Notes: a model not told the origin generated them from the sequence alone. 64,000 nucleotides of DNA from Phenylobacterium sp. J426 (GCF_024699945.1 NZ_JAJOMY010000001.1:992001-1056000); one strand, 5' to 3'. Positions 31,738 through 41,996 are shown, numbered from the stretch's first letter. Translations and numbers: made by a program.

Positions 31738-32205
31738 TCAACGACGACCGCGCCCACCCTCCGGCGCGCCCGCGGCGCGCAACCGATCCGACAGCAGTCT
31801 CCCCTCAAGGCGACAGGTCGCCACGACCCGGTCGTAGCTGCGATGGCCAGCCACGCAGGTGAGCCGCCGACCCATGGCGATCCGCTCAAGGATTGCCTTG
31901 CCGCGGGCGCCTTCGGGATCGTGAAGCTCCGGGGCGTAGAAATCCGCCACGCGGACCTCCACCCAGCTCTCGGGACGACGACCTAACCCCACACACAGGC
32001 CGTCGCCGTCGCCGACGTAGACCACGGGCCCGCTGAACGAGGCTCCTGGCGCGACAGCGGACGGTATCGGCCCGCGTTCAGGGATCGCTTTGCACGGATC
32101 GGCCCGCGCCGCCGACGGCAAAAGCGCCACTGTCGCGACGCCCGCGACCGTGGCTAGGATGGCGCCTGCGCGACGCTGGCGTCGGCGCTTGGGAAACTTC
32201 GACAT
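31738..32205 (-). CDS. Secreted thermonuclease-like (SNase-fold) protein
   Basis: 155 residues from ATG 32205 (MSKFPKRRRQRRAG). A basic start and hydrophobic AILATVAGVATVALLPSAARA make a signal peptide with likely cleavage after ARA. The SNase-like core shows YVGDGDGLCVGLG, EVRVADFYAPELHDPEG and YDRVVATCRLEGRLLSDRL, with the Asp, Arg and Glu positions of the fold. It would act outside the cytoplasm. Its start overlaps by two bases that of the divergent small protein at 32204. Its frame is continuous with the upstream exonuclease, see there. Confidence 0.75.
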   Translation of the reverse strand: MSKFPKRRRQRRAGAILATVAGVATVALLPSAARADPCKAIPERGPIPSAVAPGASFSGPVVYVGDGDGLCVGLGRRPESWVEVRVADFYAPELHDPEGARGKAILERIAMGRRLTCVAGHRSYDRVVATCRLEGRLLSDRLRAAGAPEGGRGRR

Positions 32206-32428
32206 GACCCGGATCCTATCTCTGTTCGCCGCTCTGGCGATCCTGGCGTCGGCCCTGAGCGCTGGCGCCGCGCCCGCCCTGGACGCCGCCGGCAAGTGCC
32301 GTGACGCTGGCAAATTCGTGGCCGCGGATAAGTGCAAGTCGGCCAAGCCTGCGCCAAAGCAGGTCTGCAAGGACGCCAAGGGCAAGTTCGCCAAGTGCGG
32401 CAGCCCAGGCGCCAAGCCGGTCAAATAG
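32204..32428 (+). CDS. Small secreted lysine/cysteine-rich protein
   Basis: 74 residues from ATG 32204. Signal peptide MTRILSLFAALAILASALSA with cleavage near GAAPA, then a short Lys-Cys repeat region (AGKCRDAGKFVAADKC, QVCKDAKGKFAKC). Small exported proteins with KC.DA.GKF repeats occur in Caulobacteraceae; function unknown. It lies opposite to the tail of the exonuclease frame. Confidence 0.6.
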   Translation: MTRILSLFAALAILASALSAGAAPALDAAGKCRDAGKFVAADKCKSAKPAPKQVCKDAKGKFAKCGSPGAKPVK

Positions 32429-32430
32429 AA

Positions 32431-33411
32431 CTCCAAGACCGTGCCGTCCGTAATCATGGCGCTGAGCTCGCGCTCGCCCGCGATCCGGATGGCTTGGCCC
32501 AAAGCGATCATAGTCTCGGCGCGCCGGTAGATCGCGCTGCGCTCGAGGCCTTCGTCGAAAGGCCGGTTGCCCGCAACGGCCAACAGGTCGGTTCTTGCGC
32601 CCAGCGAGGTGACGACGCGCCCGCCGGCGGACGCGATCATCTGCGCCAACGGCCCGTCGCGCGGCTGGCCAAGGATGGCGATGCGCAGCCCGATCAGGGC
32701 GCCTGAATCGGCGGGCGTGGGCGCGGCGGAACGCGCCCGACGCCGTGTCGCGCCACGCCACGGCGAGGCCATCAGGCCGGCAAGGTCGAGGCCGGTGTGG
32801 TCGATGGCCTTCACCACCACCCAGCCGGCGACCCGCGCATCGCTGAGCGCGTCATGGTGCCGGTGCTCCAGCCCCAGGTGTTCGGCCAGAAGGTTCAACC
32901 TGTGGCTAGGAAGCTCGGGCCAGGCGTGGCGGGCGACCTGCACGCTGTCGAGCCACCGGCTCCGGATAGGCGGCAGACCGGCGACCTGGCACGCCGCGCC
33001 CAGCGCACCTTGGTCGAAGTTGGAGTGGGCGACGGTGATCCGCCCGCCGAGGTGCGCCGACAAGGCGCCATAGAGTTGCGGGAAGCGCGGCTTACCGCGA
33101 ACGTGCCGGGGTCCGATGCCGTGCAGCCGCGTGTTGAAATCCGCGAACATGTCTTGCGGATCGACGAGGCTTTCCCAGGCCAATACCTCGCGGCCGCCCG
33201 CAAAGCCCACGATCCCGATCTGGCAGATGCTGGAGGACCGGCCACAGGCGGTCTCCACGTCGATCACCACGAAGTCCATCTCCGGCAGCGAGAGCTCCGC
33301 GATGGTGGCGGGTGCGCCGACCGACGCCGGCGTCGCCGCCGAAGCGCCGGCCGCAAACGCGGACCCCGTGACGAGGCCCAACTTGCCGGCCAGTCGCTCA
33401 AGGATCGTCAA
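32431..33411 (-). CDS. DEDDh 3'-5' exonuclease with C-terminal BRCT domain (stop not visible)
   Basis: The start is TTG 33411 (LTILERLAGKLG) or ATG 33279 (MDFVVIDVETACG). DEDDh motifs are all present: VVIDVETA, HSNFDQGALGAA and HHDALSDARVAG with the His and last Asp. After a linker a BRCT domain begins at SGALIGLRIAILGQ and includes ASAGGRVVTSLGARTDLLAVAG. No stop codon follows: the frame runs on through the antisense of the small secreted gene into the thermonuclease. The coordinate 32431 is a practical end; a lost or gained base has probably hidden the real stop. Similar exonuclease-BRCT proteins trim DNA in repair or in mobile elements. Confidence 0.72.
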
Positions 33412-33508
33412 GGCGGGCCGTCTCCACGCACAAGCAGGGCCCGGTCGGCTCAAGCCGGAATCGGGCCCGATTCCAACGCCCCAATCTCTCATCCTCGGCG
33501 ACCGCCGC

Positions 33509-33982
33509 CTAGCGCACGCCAGCAATCCGCAGGAGGTGATCGCGCGGTGTCGGGCGATAGGCCAACGCCCCGTGCGGTGCGCAGTAGGCGCCGCGCGTCG
33601 CCGCCCGCCCACACAGGCAGAACCCCTCGTCGAACGGATCGCCGATCGGCCAGCGGCACCGGCCGTATCCCACCGACACGATCGACGCCGTTCCGGTCTC
33701 CGGCGGCGGCGCAACGACCACCACCGGTGGCAAGGCCCTCAGCGGGGTCCCTGCCACGACCGGCGCCCGGCGCAGTCGCTGTTCCCCCTTCGGCTTGGCG
33801 CGTCGTGCGCCAGGGGTGCTCGGCGTGGAGCGGCCCATCAGTCCCAGGCGATGGACCTTGCCGATCACGGCGTTCCGCGTCACTCCACCCAGGTCGCGGG
33901 CGATCTGGCTGGCGCTGGCGCCGTCGCGCCACAGCTGGGTGAGGGTCTCGACGCGATCGTCGGTCCAGTTGGACGCGGACAT
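33509..33982 (-). CDS. GcrA-type cell-cycle regulator paralogue
   Basis: 157 residues. The DNA-binding N-terminus WTDDRVETLTQLWRDGASASQIARDLGGVTRNAVIGKVHRLGL is the GcrA signature; the C-terminal cysteine-containing part CRWPIGDPFDEGFCLCGRAA and YCAPHGALAYRP also matches. GcrA binds sigma-70 RNA polymerase at promoters methylated by CcrM at GANTC. As it sits inside a conjugative element it is probably an element-borne copy rather than the core gcrA. A leader motif and two hairpins lie upstream (33998-34089). Confidence 0.88.
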   Translation of the reverse strand: MSASNWTDDRVETLTQLWRDGASASQIARDLGGVTRNAVIGKVHRLGLMGRSTPSTPGARRAKPKGEQRLRRAPVVAGTPLRALPPVVVVAPPPETGTASIVSVGYGRCRWPIGDPFDEGFCLCGRAATRGAYCAPHGALAYRPTPRDHLLRIAGVR

Positions 33983-34026
33983 GGCGGATGCTCCGGAAGC
34001 GAGCCCGATCGGCTCGCCCCACGCCC

Positions 34027-34044
34027 GCCCTTCCTCCGGCCTCC
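34027..34044 (-). promoter_or_regulatory. Purine-rich leader motif upstream of the GcrA-like gene
   Basis: Minus strand GGAGGCCGGAGGAAGGGC, 44 bases before the start codon. A hairpin precedes it (34066-34089, arms GGCCGACTCC and GGAGCCGGCC with one mismatch) and another follows (GCGAGCC and GGCTCGC, about 33998-34016). Same motif as at 34969, 39708, 42054 and 43022. Confidence 0.6.
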
Positions 34045-34118
34045 AAGACGCGGGCCCAGCAAAATGGCCGACTCCTGAGGGAGCCGGCCACCCGTAGACA
34101 CTCTTGCACTAAGCAAAA

Positions 34119-34532
34119 TTAGAACGGGATCTCGTCGTCCAGTTCCGCCGTGAAGGGCGCGGCAGGGTCCGTCTCCTCGGCGGCGGGCTCGTCCTCATGG
34201 TCGGCGCGCCTCTTGATCCGCAGGCCCTCAACGACGAGCCGCAGGTCGTAGTGTGCGACGCCGTCGCGTCCGGTCCAGGTGTCGTTCTCGACGTGCCCGT
34301 TCACCACCACCCGAGACCCCTTCCGCGCATAGGCGGCGATGTAGTCCTCGGCCGTCCGCTCGTTGAAGCAGACGCAGTTGAAGCCTGTTGTGCGCTCGCC
34401 CGGCTGGCCGTCGCCACGACGGAACCGGACCGTTTCGAGCACGCGGAAGCTCGCGCGCTTCTTACCCGAGCCCTGGGCCGCGAGGATGGAGGGGTCAGCA
34501 GCCAGATAGCCTTCGATGGTCACGCTTTGCAT
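34119..34532 (-). CDS. ssb: Single-stranded DNA-binding protein
   Basis: 137 residues from ATG 34532 (MQSVTIEGYLAADPSILAAQG), after CAGGAGACTGACC. OB-fold signatures: KKRASFRVLETVRFRR, TTGFNCVCFNERTAEDYIAAYARKGSRVVVNGHVEN and DLRLVVEGLRI. The acidic tip ends ELDDEIPF, the usual SSB interaction tail. A plasmid or element type SSB; coats the incoming strand after conjugation. 26 bases after the second SSB-like gene, same operon. Confidence 0.9.
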   Translation of the reverse strand: MQSVTIEGYLAADPSILAAQGSGKKRASFRVLETVRFRRGDGQPGERTTGFNCVCFNERTAEDYIAAYARKGSRVVVNGHVENDTWTGRDGVAHYDLRLVVEGLRIKRRADHEDEPAAEETDPAAPFTAELDDEIPF

Positions 34533-34557
34533 GGTCAGTCTCCTGAGGATTTGAGGG

Positions 34558-34905
34558 TTAGGCCGCGCGCCGTTCGGCGGCGGCGGTGCGGTCGGCGGCC
34601 CAGTCAAGAACCGTGAGTTGGCGGATCACCAGCTCCTTGGCGGCGCGCTCGCTGCCGTCGCGGGCCTCGTAGCGGTTGTCCACAAAGGTCCCGATGACGA
34701 CCACCTCGCAGCCGGCCGCCAAACCCTCCGCGATCACCTTCTCGTTGAGCCCCTTGGCCCAACTGATGCAGTTGATCCCGACGACGCGAGGATCCCCGGC
34801 GGCGTCGCGCCCTCGGTTCTCCAGCAGCCGGAAGACGGCCTTGGCGAAGTCGTCGGTCACCTGCGGATCTGCCGCCAGGCGGCCCACGAAAACCACGTTC
34901 TGCAT
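34558..34905 (-). CDS. Second SSB-like OB-fold protein
   Basis: 115 residues from ATG 34905 (MQNVVFVGRLAADPQVTDDF), with AAGGAGACTGAC just before it, nearly the same leader as the next gene. It has the OB-fold order AKAVFRLLENRGRD, VVGINCISWAKGLNEKVIAEGLAAGCEVVVIGTFVDNRYEAR, but ends ADRTAAAERRAA and lacks the acidic SSB tip. It may modify or pair with the first SSB. Paralogy to its neighbour is inferred from the start and fold. Confidence 0.82.
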   Translation of the reverse strand: MQNVVFVGRLAADPQVTDDFAKAVFRLLENRGRDAAGDPRVVGINCISWAKGLNEKVIAEGLAAGCEVVVIGTFVDNRYEARDGSERAAKELVIRQLTVLDWAADRTAAAERRAA

Positions 34906-34968
34906 GTCAGTCTCCTTGAGTTGGCGAAGCGTCCGGAACCAATCTTCCAACTCGCTTCACCCAGCGAA

Positions 34969-34985
34969 GCCCTCCCTCCACCTCC
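34969..34985 (-). promoter_or_regulatory. Purine-rich leader motif upstream of the SSB operon
   Basis: Minus strand GGAGGTGGAGGGAGGGC, 63 bases before the start codon. Hairpins GGCGC/GCGCC lie before it and GAGTTGG/CCAACTC after it. Confidence 0.6.
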
Positions 34986-35076
34986 GGCCAGTGGCGCTCC
35001 GCGCCTGCGGCCAAGCCGCGAAGCGGCCACGATCCCGCCTTGGCGCGCGCCTGCGATGGCGGCTAAGGCAGGCGCA

Positions 35077-35391
35077 ATGACCGATTTCGTCGAGCTGCAG
35101 GGCGCCTCGGGCGCCAGCTACCGCTTCCGCCGCGCCGTCCCGGGCGACCTACCGGCCATGGCTGGAAACGCCGTCATTGCTACGGGTGTGCCGGCCCGGC
35201 TCAAGGTGCTGTTCTGCGGTTCGGCGCGGAGCCTGGCCCAGGCCGCATCGACGCTCAGCCAGACCCTCTCCGCCCACAAGGGCGCGCGCCTCTATGTTCG
35301 TCTAAACGTCGCGCGCACCACCCGGGACGCCGAGCACGCCGATCTGGTCGCCGGCCTGAACCCTGAGGCCCACACCGGCGACCTCGACTGA
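35077..35391 (+). CDS. Hypothetical protein of the mobile backbone
   Basis: 104 residues from ATG 35077 (MTDFVELQGASGASYRFRRAV). Compact alpha/beta look, with LKVLFCGSARSLAQAASTL and LYVRLNVARTTRDAEHADL. Family not recognised; no ribosome site stronger than AAGGCAGG is seen. It is convergent with the helicase gene, whose stop abuts at 35392. Confidence 0.6.
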   Translation: MTDFVELQGASGASYRFRRAVPGDLPAMAGNAVIATGVPARLKVLFCGSARSLAQAASTLSQTLSAHKGARLYVRLNVARTTRDAEHADLVAGLNPEAHTGDLD

Positions 35392-38300
35392 TCAGGCGCC
35401 GGGCTCCAGGGCCTGTTCCACGGCGTGGCGAGCCACCACGGACGCCACCACCTCCGGCCGGTCGAGCGGCACGAAGACCCTGAGCGTGTAGGCGATGATC
35501 TCGGTGAAGCAGCCCAGGGCGACCAGGGCGTCGCGGTCGCCGGCGCCGCCCACCACTTCGAGCCGCCATCGGTCCATCACCCGGGCGCGCCGGAGCCACA
35601 GGCCGCCCGCCAGCCGAAGCTGTACGCCGCGCTCAACGGTTTCGCCCAGCACCAGAGCGCCGTCGCTCCAGGCCTCGGCGAGGCTGGTCAGGCCAAGCGC
35701 GGATTTCAGGCTGGCGACCTGCGCCGGATCCAGGACCCGGCCCAGCCAGCGGCGGCCGTCCGGCGCCTTCACGCGCCGTACCTGCGCCCCGCGTCCCGGC
35801 AGCCGCGCCCAGACCGGCAGCAGCAGGCCGGTCGCCAGCGTGACCTCGCGGCTGCGCCACGGGTCCGTCGCCGCCACCTCCGCGTCCCAGGCCTCGCGCC
35901 AGGCCGACACCTCGACGGCCGCCCACGCCGACTCCTCGAAGACCTTGGCGGTCTCCAGCGAGCGACCCTCGGGCCGGCGAAGCCGCACTGCCGGCAACAG
36001 CCGGTCATTGTCGTCGGCGGTGGTCAGGCCGAGTTCGACAAGGGCGGCGCGTCCCGAACGCCCGTTGACCGCATAGACCGCCGCCGACCCCAGGGCCTCG
36101 CCCATCGAGAGCGCCGCCTCGGCGGAGAGCAGCTCGCGTCGGGTGCGCAGCGAGAAGGTCACGAGGCGCGTCTCCGCACCCGTCGCCGCGTCCGTGCGCA
36201 CGACCTCCTCGGACAACACCTCGAGGTCCTCGGCCGCGATGTCCTCGACACCGTGGTCGAGCTGGCCGGAGGCCGCCGCCCGCTCCAGCACGCCGGACAG
36301 GATCGCCTCGAACTCCGCGAAGAGCGCATTCTGGTCGGCGATCTGCAGGGCAAGCAGCCGGTTCAGGAAGGTGTTGATCGGGGGTAGGTCCTCGGACCCG
36401 CGCAGCTGGCCCTCGGCGTCCATCAAGGACAGGCCGGTCTTCGTCTGGAAGTCCTCCAGCGTGAAGGTCGTGAGCTCCCCCCAGGCCAAGGCGCCGTAGA
36501 GCACCAGCAGCGCGCGCCTGGCCCACGGGCTCTCCAGATTGTCCTGCGCACGGAAGAGGCCTGCGCCCGCCAGACGGCGCTCGCCGCGGGTGAGCGCGCC
36601 CAGGGAGTCGAGACGCCGCGCGATGGTGGAGAGGAAGCGCTTCTCGCCGTGGATGTCGGTGGTCACCGGCCGGAACAGAGGCGCGCAGGCCTGGTGGGTG
36701 CGATGCGTGCGCCCCAGGCCCTGGATCGCGGCGTCCGCCCGCCAGCCCGGTTCGACGAGATAATGGACGCGGCGCTCGCGGTTCACCGCGTCGAGCGCGG
36801 CGTGGTAGCTGCGCCCCGTTCCCCCGGCGTCCGAGAACACCAGGATTCGCTTGCGCCCATCCATGAAGGCGTCGGTCTCGGCCTTTGCCGCCGAGGGCGC
36901 CGCGCCGCTCGACGACGCGCCGGCCCTCGCGCAACACCACGCGCCGCGACCGACCGGTGATTTCCGCCACCGCGCCGGTCCCGAAGGCGTCGAGCAGCGC
37001 GTCCAGTACGCTGGGCACGGCGGGCAGCGCCGCCAGGCCCGCAACGGTCTCGTCGCGCAACCGCAACGCCGCCTGGCTATGCACCGGCCGGCCGTCCTTC
37101 ATCACGGGCACGAGGGTGACCTCGCCGTCCTCGCCCTCGATCGCCTCCATCAACGCGGTGGGGAAGGCGCCTTGCAGATAGTCGAGCACATAGTCCTTGG
37201 GCGTCAGGTCGACGGCGAGGTTCGACCACTCCTCGGGCGGGATCTCGGCGAGGCGGCGGTTCATCACCGCCTCGTTCGTCGAGACGATCTGGACGACGGC
37301 GGACCGCCCAGAGCCGAGGTCCCCACGGATCGCTCCGATCAGACTGGGCGCCTTCAGCCCGGCCAGGAGGTGGCCGAAGAAGCGCAGCTTCGCGCTCTCG
37401 AATGCTGACCGCAGCGCGCTGAGCGCCGCGCCGCTGACCACCTTGCCGTCCTCGTCCACCACACCGATGGCCTGGAGCGCGGCATGCAAATTGGTATGGA
37501 TGATCTGGAAGGCGTCGGCCCAGGCGTCCCAGATCGCCACGTCGTCCGGCGTCAGCGGATGTTCGAGCGGCTCGTATTCGACGCCCTCGAAGGACAGGCT
37601 GCGTGCGATGTAGAGGCCCATGGCCTTCAGCTCGCGCGCCACCAGCTCCATGAAGGCGATGCCACCCGCCTCGGCCGCCTCGAGAAAGTCCGCGCGGGTC
37701 ACAAAGGGCGCGTCCGGCCCGCCCCAGAGCCCGAGGCGGGCGGCGTAAGCCAAATTCGCAGGCTCGGTAGCGCCGGTGGCCGAGACGTAGAAGATCCGCG
37801 CGTGCGGGAGACGGTTCTGCAAGGCGAGGCCCGCCAGCCCCTGCTGCGAGGCCTTCTTCGGGCCGCGGCCGCCCACGCCGCCCGCCGCATTGGCCAGGGC
37901 GTGGGCCTCGTCGAAGACGATCACCCCGTCGAAGTCGGAGCCCAACCAGGCCAGGATCTGGTCAAGGCGTGACGGGCGCGCGCCTCGTGCCGGCTGGCGC
38001 AGCGTGGCGTAGGTGGTGAAGAGAATGCCGCGCGCCAGGCCGATCGCTTCGCCCTGCTTCCAGCGCGACTGCGCCACCAGGTCATGAGCGCTGCCGCCGA
38101 GCGCCTTCCAGTCGCGCTGGGCGTCCTCCAGCAGCGCTTCGTTTTTCGACAGCCACACGGCGCGGAGGCGGCCCTGCGCCATGTTGTCGGCGATGACCGC
38201 GGCGATCTGGCGGCCCTTGCCCGCCCCGGTGCCGTCACCGAGGAACATGCCCCGCCGGAACTGCACGGCGCCCTCGGCGTCCTCACGCACCAGCGCCACC

Positions 38301-39644
38301 CGGTGCGGCGCCTCGCCGAGCGTCCACCACCCTGGCAGCAGCGCGCCATGCGCCTCGCCGGCGTAGACGACGGTCTCCACCTGAGCGTCCGACAGGCGAC
38401 CCTCCGCCCGCAGGGACCCCGGCAGCACCGGACGGTAGGTCGCTGCGGGGGGCGCGACCGACGCCATGGCGCCGGATTCCACCAGCGGCGTCGGGTGGGG
38501 CCGAGGGTCGGCAAAGTCGATCCGCCCGAGCCGCCAAGCTTGGTAGAGGCCGACATCGCGCCCTTCGCCCGACCAGTCCCGCAGCGCGTAGTCGAGCGGC
38601 GCGGCGCCCTCCAGGAACGCGAGCCCTGCGGCGCCCACCGTCCGTGTGCGCGACGCAAACCCCACCGGAGCCGCTCGCGCGACGCGGAGCTGCGCGCTTG
38701 GTCGGGCCGGCAGCGCCGCCGCCCAGACCGCCGCCGCCGAAAGGTCGGCCGCTTCGGCCACCTCGACGTTCACGACGTCCCTAGCGTCGACGCGGTCGAG
38801 CACGAGGAGGCCGGTCTCGACGCTCGTGCCGTGCTTTGCGAACGCCCGCGACGGCAGCCGCAACGCGCCCACCACCCGGGCCTGCCGGGAGAGCATGGTG
38901 AGCAGGCCGCGGTCCTCCAGCGCCGAGGCCGGCACGATGGCCGCGACCCGCCCACCGTCGGCCAGGCAGGCGATGGCCGCGAGGAGGTGCGACCCCAGAC
39001 CCGCGAAGGGCGGGTTCATGACGACGGCGTGGAAGCCGCCCGCGTCGGGCAGTAGGTCGCCGAGGTGCGCGCCGTCGAGCCGGGCCCGCACGGGCGCCGG
39101 GGAAGAGCCCGTCCAGCAGCCCGGCCCGGCGACCGCTGAGTTCGTTGAGGGTCAGCGCACCGCCGCAGGCCGCCGCCACCGCAGCGACGAGGCCCACCCC
39201 GGCGGAGGGCTCCAGCACGCGGTCGCCGGGTCGGACCTGGGCGGCCAGCACCACGATCGCGGCGAGCGGCGCGGGCGTCGAGAACTGGTCCATCGCCAGC
39301 TGGTCTTCCGAGCGCCGGGTGTGGGTGAGGCCGAGGTCCGAGAGGCCCGCCAGCATCGCGACGATCTCGACGGGCGCGTCCTCCACCCGCCCGACCTGCG
39401 GCGCCAGCCGACGGATCTGCAGCACGACCGCGGCCTCGAGCGCCTCGTAGGCGTCGCGCCAGTCCCAGGCCCCCTCGGCGTCGGTGGCGCCGAAGGCGGT
39501 GGTCATCACGCCCGAGACCACGCGCCGTTCAAGCACCCGGCCGCGGGCGAGATGTGGCGCCAGGGCGCGTGCGGCGGCCAGGACGTTGGCGGGGCGATCG
39601 CTCTCCTCCGCGGCGGTGGCGAAGAGGGGCAGGGCAGCGTTCAT
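35392..39644 (-). CDS. Methyltransferase-like / strawberry-notch family helicase (two frameshifts)
   Basis: About 1417 residues once two shifts (near 39090 and near 36905) are bridged. Start ATG 39644 (MNAALPLFATAAEESD). The N-terminal part is methyltransferase-like: QFSTPAPLAAIV, VLEPSAGVGLVAAVAAAC and the amino-methylase motif VVMNPPFAGLGSH. Then a helicase: FLGDGTGAGKGRQIAAVIADN (Walker A), VIVFDEAHALANAAGG (Walker B) and VSATGATEPANLAY. The C-terminal half has LVFSDAGGTGRSYHAALDA, AIQGLGRTHRTHQACAP and FRPVTTDIHGEKRF, the strawberry-notch signature. This fused architecture is typical of alphaproteobacterial plasmids and conjugative elements; its biological role is not settled. Confidence 0.88.
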
Positions 39645-39917
39645 GGCGGAGCTCCCGCCCGGCGCGGAGGGCGCCTCCCTCCAGTCCGCCGGGCTCGCCC
39701 CCGCCCGACCCTTCCTTCGCCTCCAGAAGGACGGCGCCGTCCCGGAGCGACCGGAACGGCGCCGCCAGCCAACCGGCGCACCGCGGTGGGAGCCGCCGCC
39801 CCTCCAAGGGGGCGACGGGAAGCGCTCCAGACGTGCCCACGCCCCGGCCGCACCAGCTTCCGCGGTGCGTGGCATCCAGGGCGTTCGCGACGGGCATGCG
39901 CCGTCAGCGTTCAACCA
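39645..39917. other. Intergenic region between ParB-like and helicase genes, with motif and hairpins
   Basis: Holds the leader motif at 39708-39724 and, just upstream of it on the minus strand, a perfect eight-base hairpin GGCGCCGT/ACGGCGCC (39732-39762). Nearer the start lies another stem (CCCGGCG/CGCCGGG). No gene. Confidence 0.55.
39708..39724 (-). promoter_or_regulatory. Purine-rich leader motif upstream of the helicase gene
   Basis: Minus strand GGAGGCGAAGGAAGGGT, 63 bases before the start codon. Confidence 0.6.
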
Positions 39918-41996
39918 TCACGCCGCCAGCGGGGCGGCGGCCTCTGCCGCCCCGTCTTCCGCCGCGGCGAGCGTGTCCTCAGCGGGCGCCTCAGCCGCGC
40001 CATCGTCCGCTTCGACCGTGTCGTCCTGCGGCGGTTCGGCCGCCCAGGACAGATAGGCCGGCGCCCAGGCGCGTTCGGCGGCACGTTCCGCGACGAGCGC
40101 CACCAACTCGTCCTTCTTGGCCGCGCCGGCGTGCGCCTCGCCCGCGCCCATCTCGTCGAGCATGTCGAGCAGCTTGGCCTTCGGGTGTGCGCCGAGGAAC
40201 GCCGCGTCCGGCGTCCAGTGCTGGGTGATGTCGGCCTGGCAGAGGGCTGCGATCTCCACCGCGTCGGCCCGGGCCGATCGCCGGAGCGAGGTCGTGCGCT
40301 CCTCGCGGAGGTCTAGGCTGAGGGCCGCCAGCTCGGCCAGCATCGCCATCTTCTCGCCGTGGGGCAGGGCGTCCACCCAGCCCATGGCGGAGAGACCCGA
40401 CGTCTCCCACGCGGCCTGCCGCTCGGCCAGGCGGCGGCGCACGTCGCCGTCCAAGGCCTCGATCGGCGGCGTCCGCGCCCGGCTGTAGGCGTCGGCGCGC
40501 AGCGACAGGGCGCCCGACCCTTTGCCCATCTCCCGCTCCAGGACCACGACCGTGAAGAGCCGCGCGATCACCGCCACCAGGGCGGTCGCGGGGTCGTCGG
40601 CCAGGGCCCGGATCAGCGCACGCGTGGCGATGTCGGTGCGCAGCTCGTGGAGCCCATGGTTGACCCCTTCCAGATCGACCTTGGGCGCCACGGCCACTGG
40701 GATCGGCGCCACCGGCGCAATCCGCGGCGTATGCGCCGGCAGGGTGAAGTCGGCGCCCTCGCCATCCTCGTCGTCCTCACCGTCGGCCGTCACGGCGTCC
40801 TCGACCTCGTCCGGGGCCGGCGGACCCCACACCCGGATGTCAAGACCGGTGGCGTTGTCGGCGTAGACGGTCAGCACGGTCACCTCCCGGTGGGGCTCGG
40901 CCAAGCTGTCGGCCTTGATGCGCGCCGCCAGATAGGCCACGAGGTCCGCCTCCACGTCGGCGTCGGCCAGAACACGTCCGTTGAGTGCGGCTTGCGCCGC
41001 CTCCACGTCAGCTGAGGCGTTGCGCCAGTCGGCGAGGGCCTCCGGCGACAGGCCCATGCCGTAGCCGTAGCCCAGAGGTTCGAGCTCGCCGTCGTCGATC
41101 TCCGGCTCGTCCACCGCCACGACCACGCGCCATCCCCGTCCCTCGACCAGCTGCGCGGCGATCGCCTCGGCCCGCGTGGTCCACGCCGCCTGCAGCCGGT
41201 CGGGGTCGAGCAGCACGTCGGCGCGCTCCCCGAACAGGTCGCCCTCGATGCGCCCACCGGCCTCGGCGTAGCGGGCCTCGCCCACCACGGCGTAACGCCG
41301 GTCGCGCACGGTGATGCTGCCGGCGTCCAGGCGCTCGGTCACCCGCCACTCCTGGAAGCCGAAACCGTTGAGCGCCGCCTCGGCGATCTCGGACTGCGCG
41401 GCGGGGTCGGGGAGGCGGGCCAGGAGCTTGGCTTGGCGCAGCGTGCACTTGCCGGCCCGCAGCGCCTCGAGCGCCTTCGGCGGCAGGCTCGACAGGGCGG
41501 CCAGCCGGCGGATCTCCACCTCGCCATAGCCAAGGGCGCCGGCGACGGCCGTGACCGAGAGCTTGGCCTTCAGCATCTTGCCGATGGCCACGATCACATC
41601 GGCCGGGTGCACCGGGACGGCGGTGTTGGTGAGCACGACGGCGGCCGCCTGGCGGGCCAGGTCCGTCTCGACGAAGCAGCTCACCGGATAGTCGTCGCCG
41701 ATGCGGCCGGCCTCGAGGAGGACGCCCAGCGCCAGCAGCCGGCGGCGGCCATCCAGCGCCATGGCCGCGTGCTCGTCGCCACGGCCGGGACGCACGGTGA
41801 GGGGTTGCAGCAGGCCGGCCGCGAAGATCGTGTCGGCGAGCTCGGGAATCCCATCGTCGGCGGGTTCGGCGAAGCGCAGGTTCTCGGGCGCGACCGCGAC
41901 GTCGCGCAAGGCGAACGCCACCGGCGTGCGGTCCGGCATGCCGGGTTCGACGCTCGGCGCGACAACCGTGAGCTTGGAACGTGAGGATCTGGACAT
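39918..41996 (-). CDS. Large ParB/RepB/Spo0J-family protein
   Basis: 692 residues from ATG 41996 (MSRSSRSKLTVVAPSVEPG). The ParB N-terminal domain is seen in APENLRFAEPADDGIPELADTIFAAGLLQPLTV and GDEHAAMALDGRRRLLALG; a helix-turn-helix in LSVTAVAGALGYGEVEIRRLAAL. The rest is long and acidic and much larger than chromosomal ParB (about 300 residues), with an Asp/Glu/Ala tail. No ParA partner is present. These long ParB-like proteins accompany strawberry-notch and Toprim genes on conjugative elements; CTP or nuclease activity is possible, but not shown here. Confidence 0.86.
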   Translation of the reverse strand: MSRSSRSKLTVVAPSVEPGMPDRTPVAFALRDVAVAPENLRFAEPADDGIPELADTIFAAGLLQPLTVRPGRGDEHAAMALDGRRRLLALGVLLEAGRIGDDYPVSCFVETDLARQAAAVVLTNTAVPVHPADVIVAIGKMLKAKLSVTAVAGALGYGEVEIRRLAALSSLPPKALEALRAGKCTLRQAKLLARLPDPAAQSEIAEAALNGFGFQEWRVTERLDAGSITVRDRRYAVVGEARYAEAGGRIEGDLFGERADVLLDPDRLQAAWTTRAEAIAAQLVEGRGWRVVVAVDEPEIDDGELEPLGYGYGMGLSPEALADWRNASADVEAAQAALNGRVLADADVEADLVAYLAARIKADSLAEPHREVTVLTVYADNATGLDIRVWGPPAPDEVEDAVTADGEDDEDGEGADFTLPAHTPRIAPVAPIPVAVAPKVDLEGVNHGLHELRTDIATRALIRALADDPATALVAVIARLFTVVVLEREMGKGSGALSLRADAYSRARTPPIEALDGDVRRRLAERQAAWETSGLSAMGWVDALPHGEKMAMLAELAALSLDLREERTTSLRRSARADAVEIAALCQADITQHWTPDAAFLGAHPKAKLLDMLDEMGAGEAHAGAAKKDELVALVAERAAERAWAPAYLSWAAEPPQDDTVEADDGAAEAPAEDTLAAAEDGAAEAAAPLAA

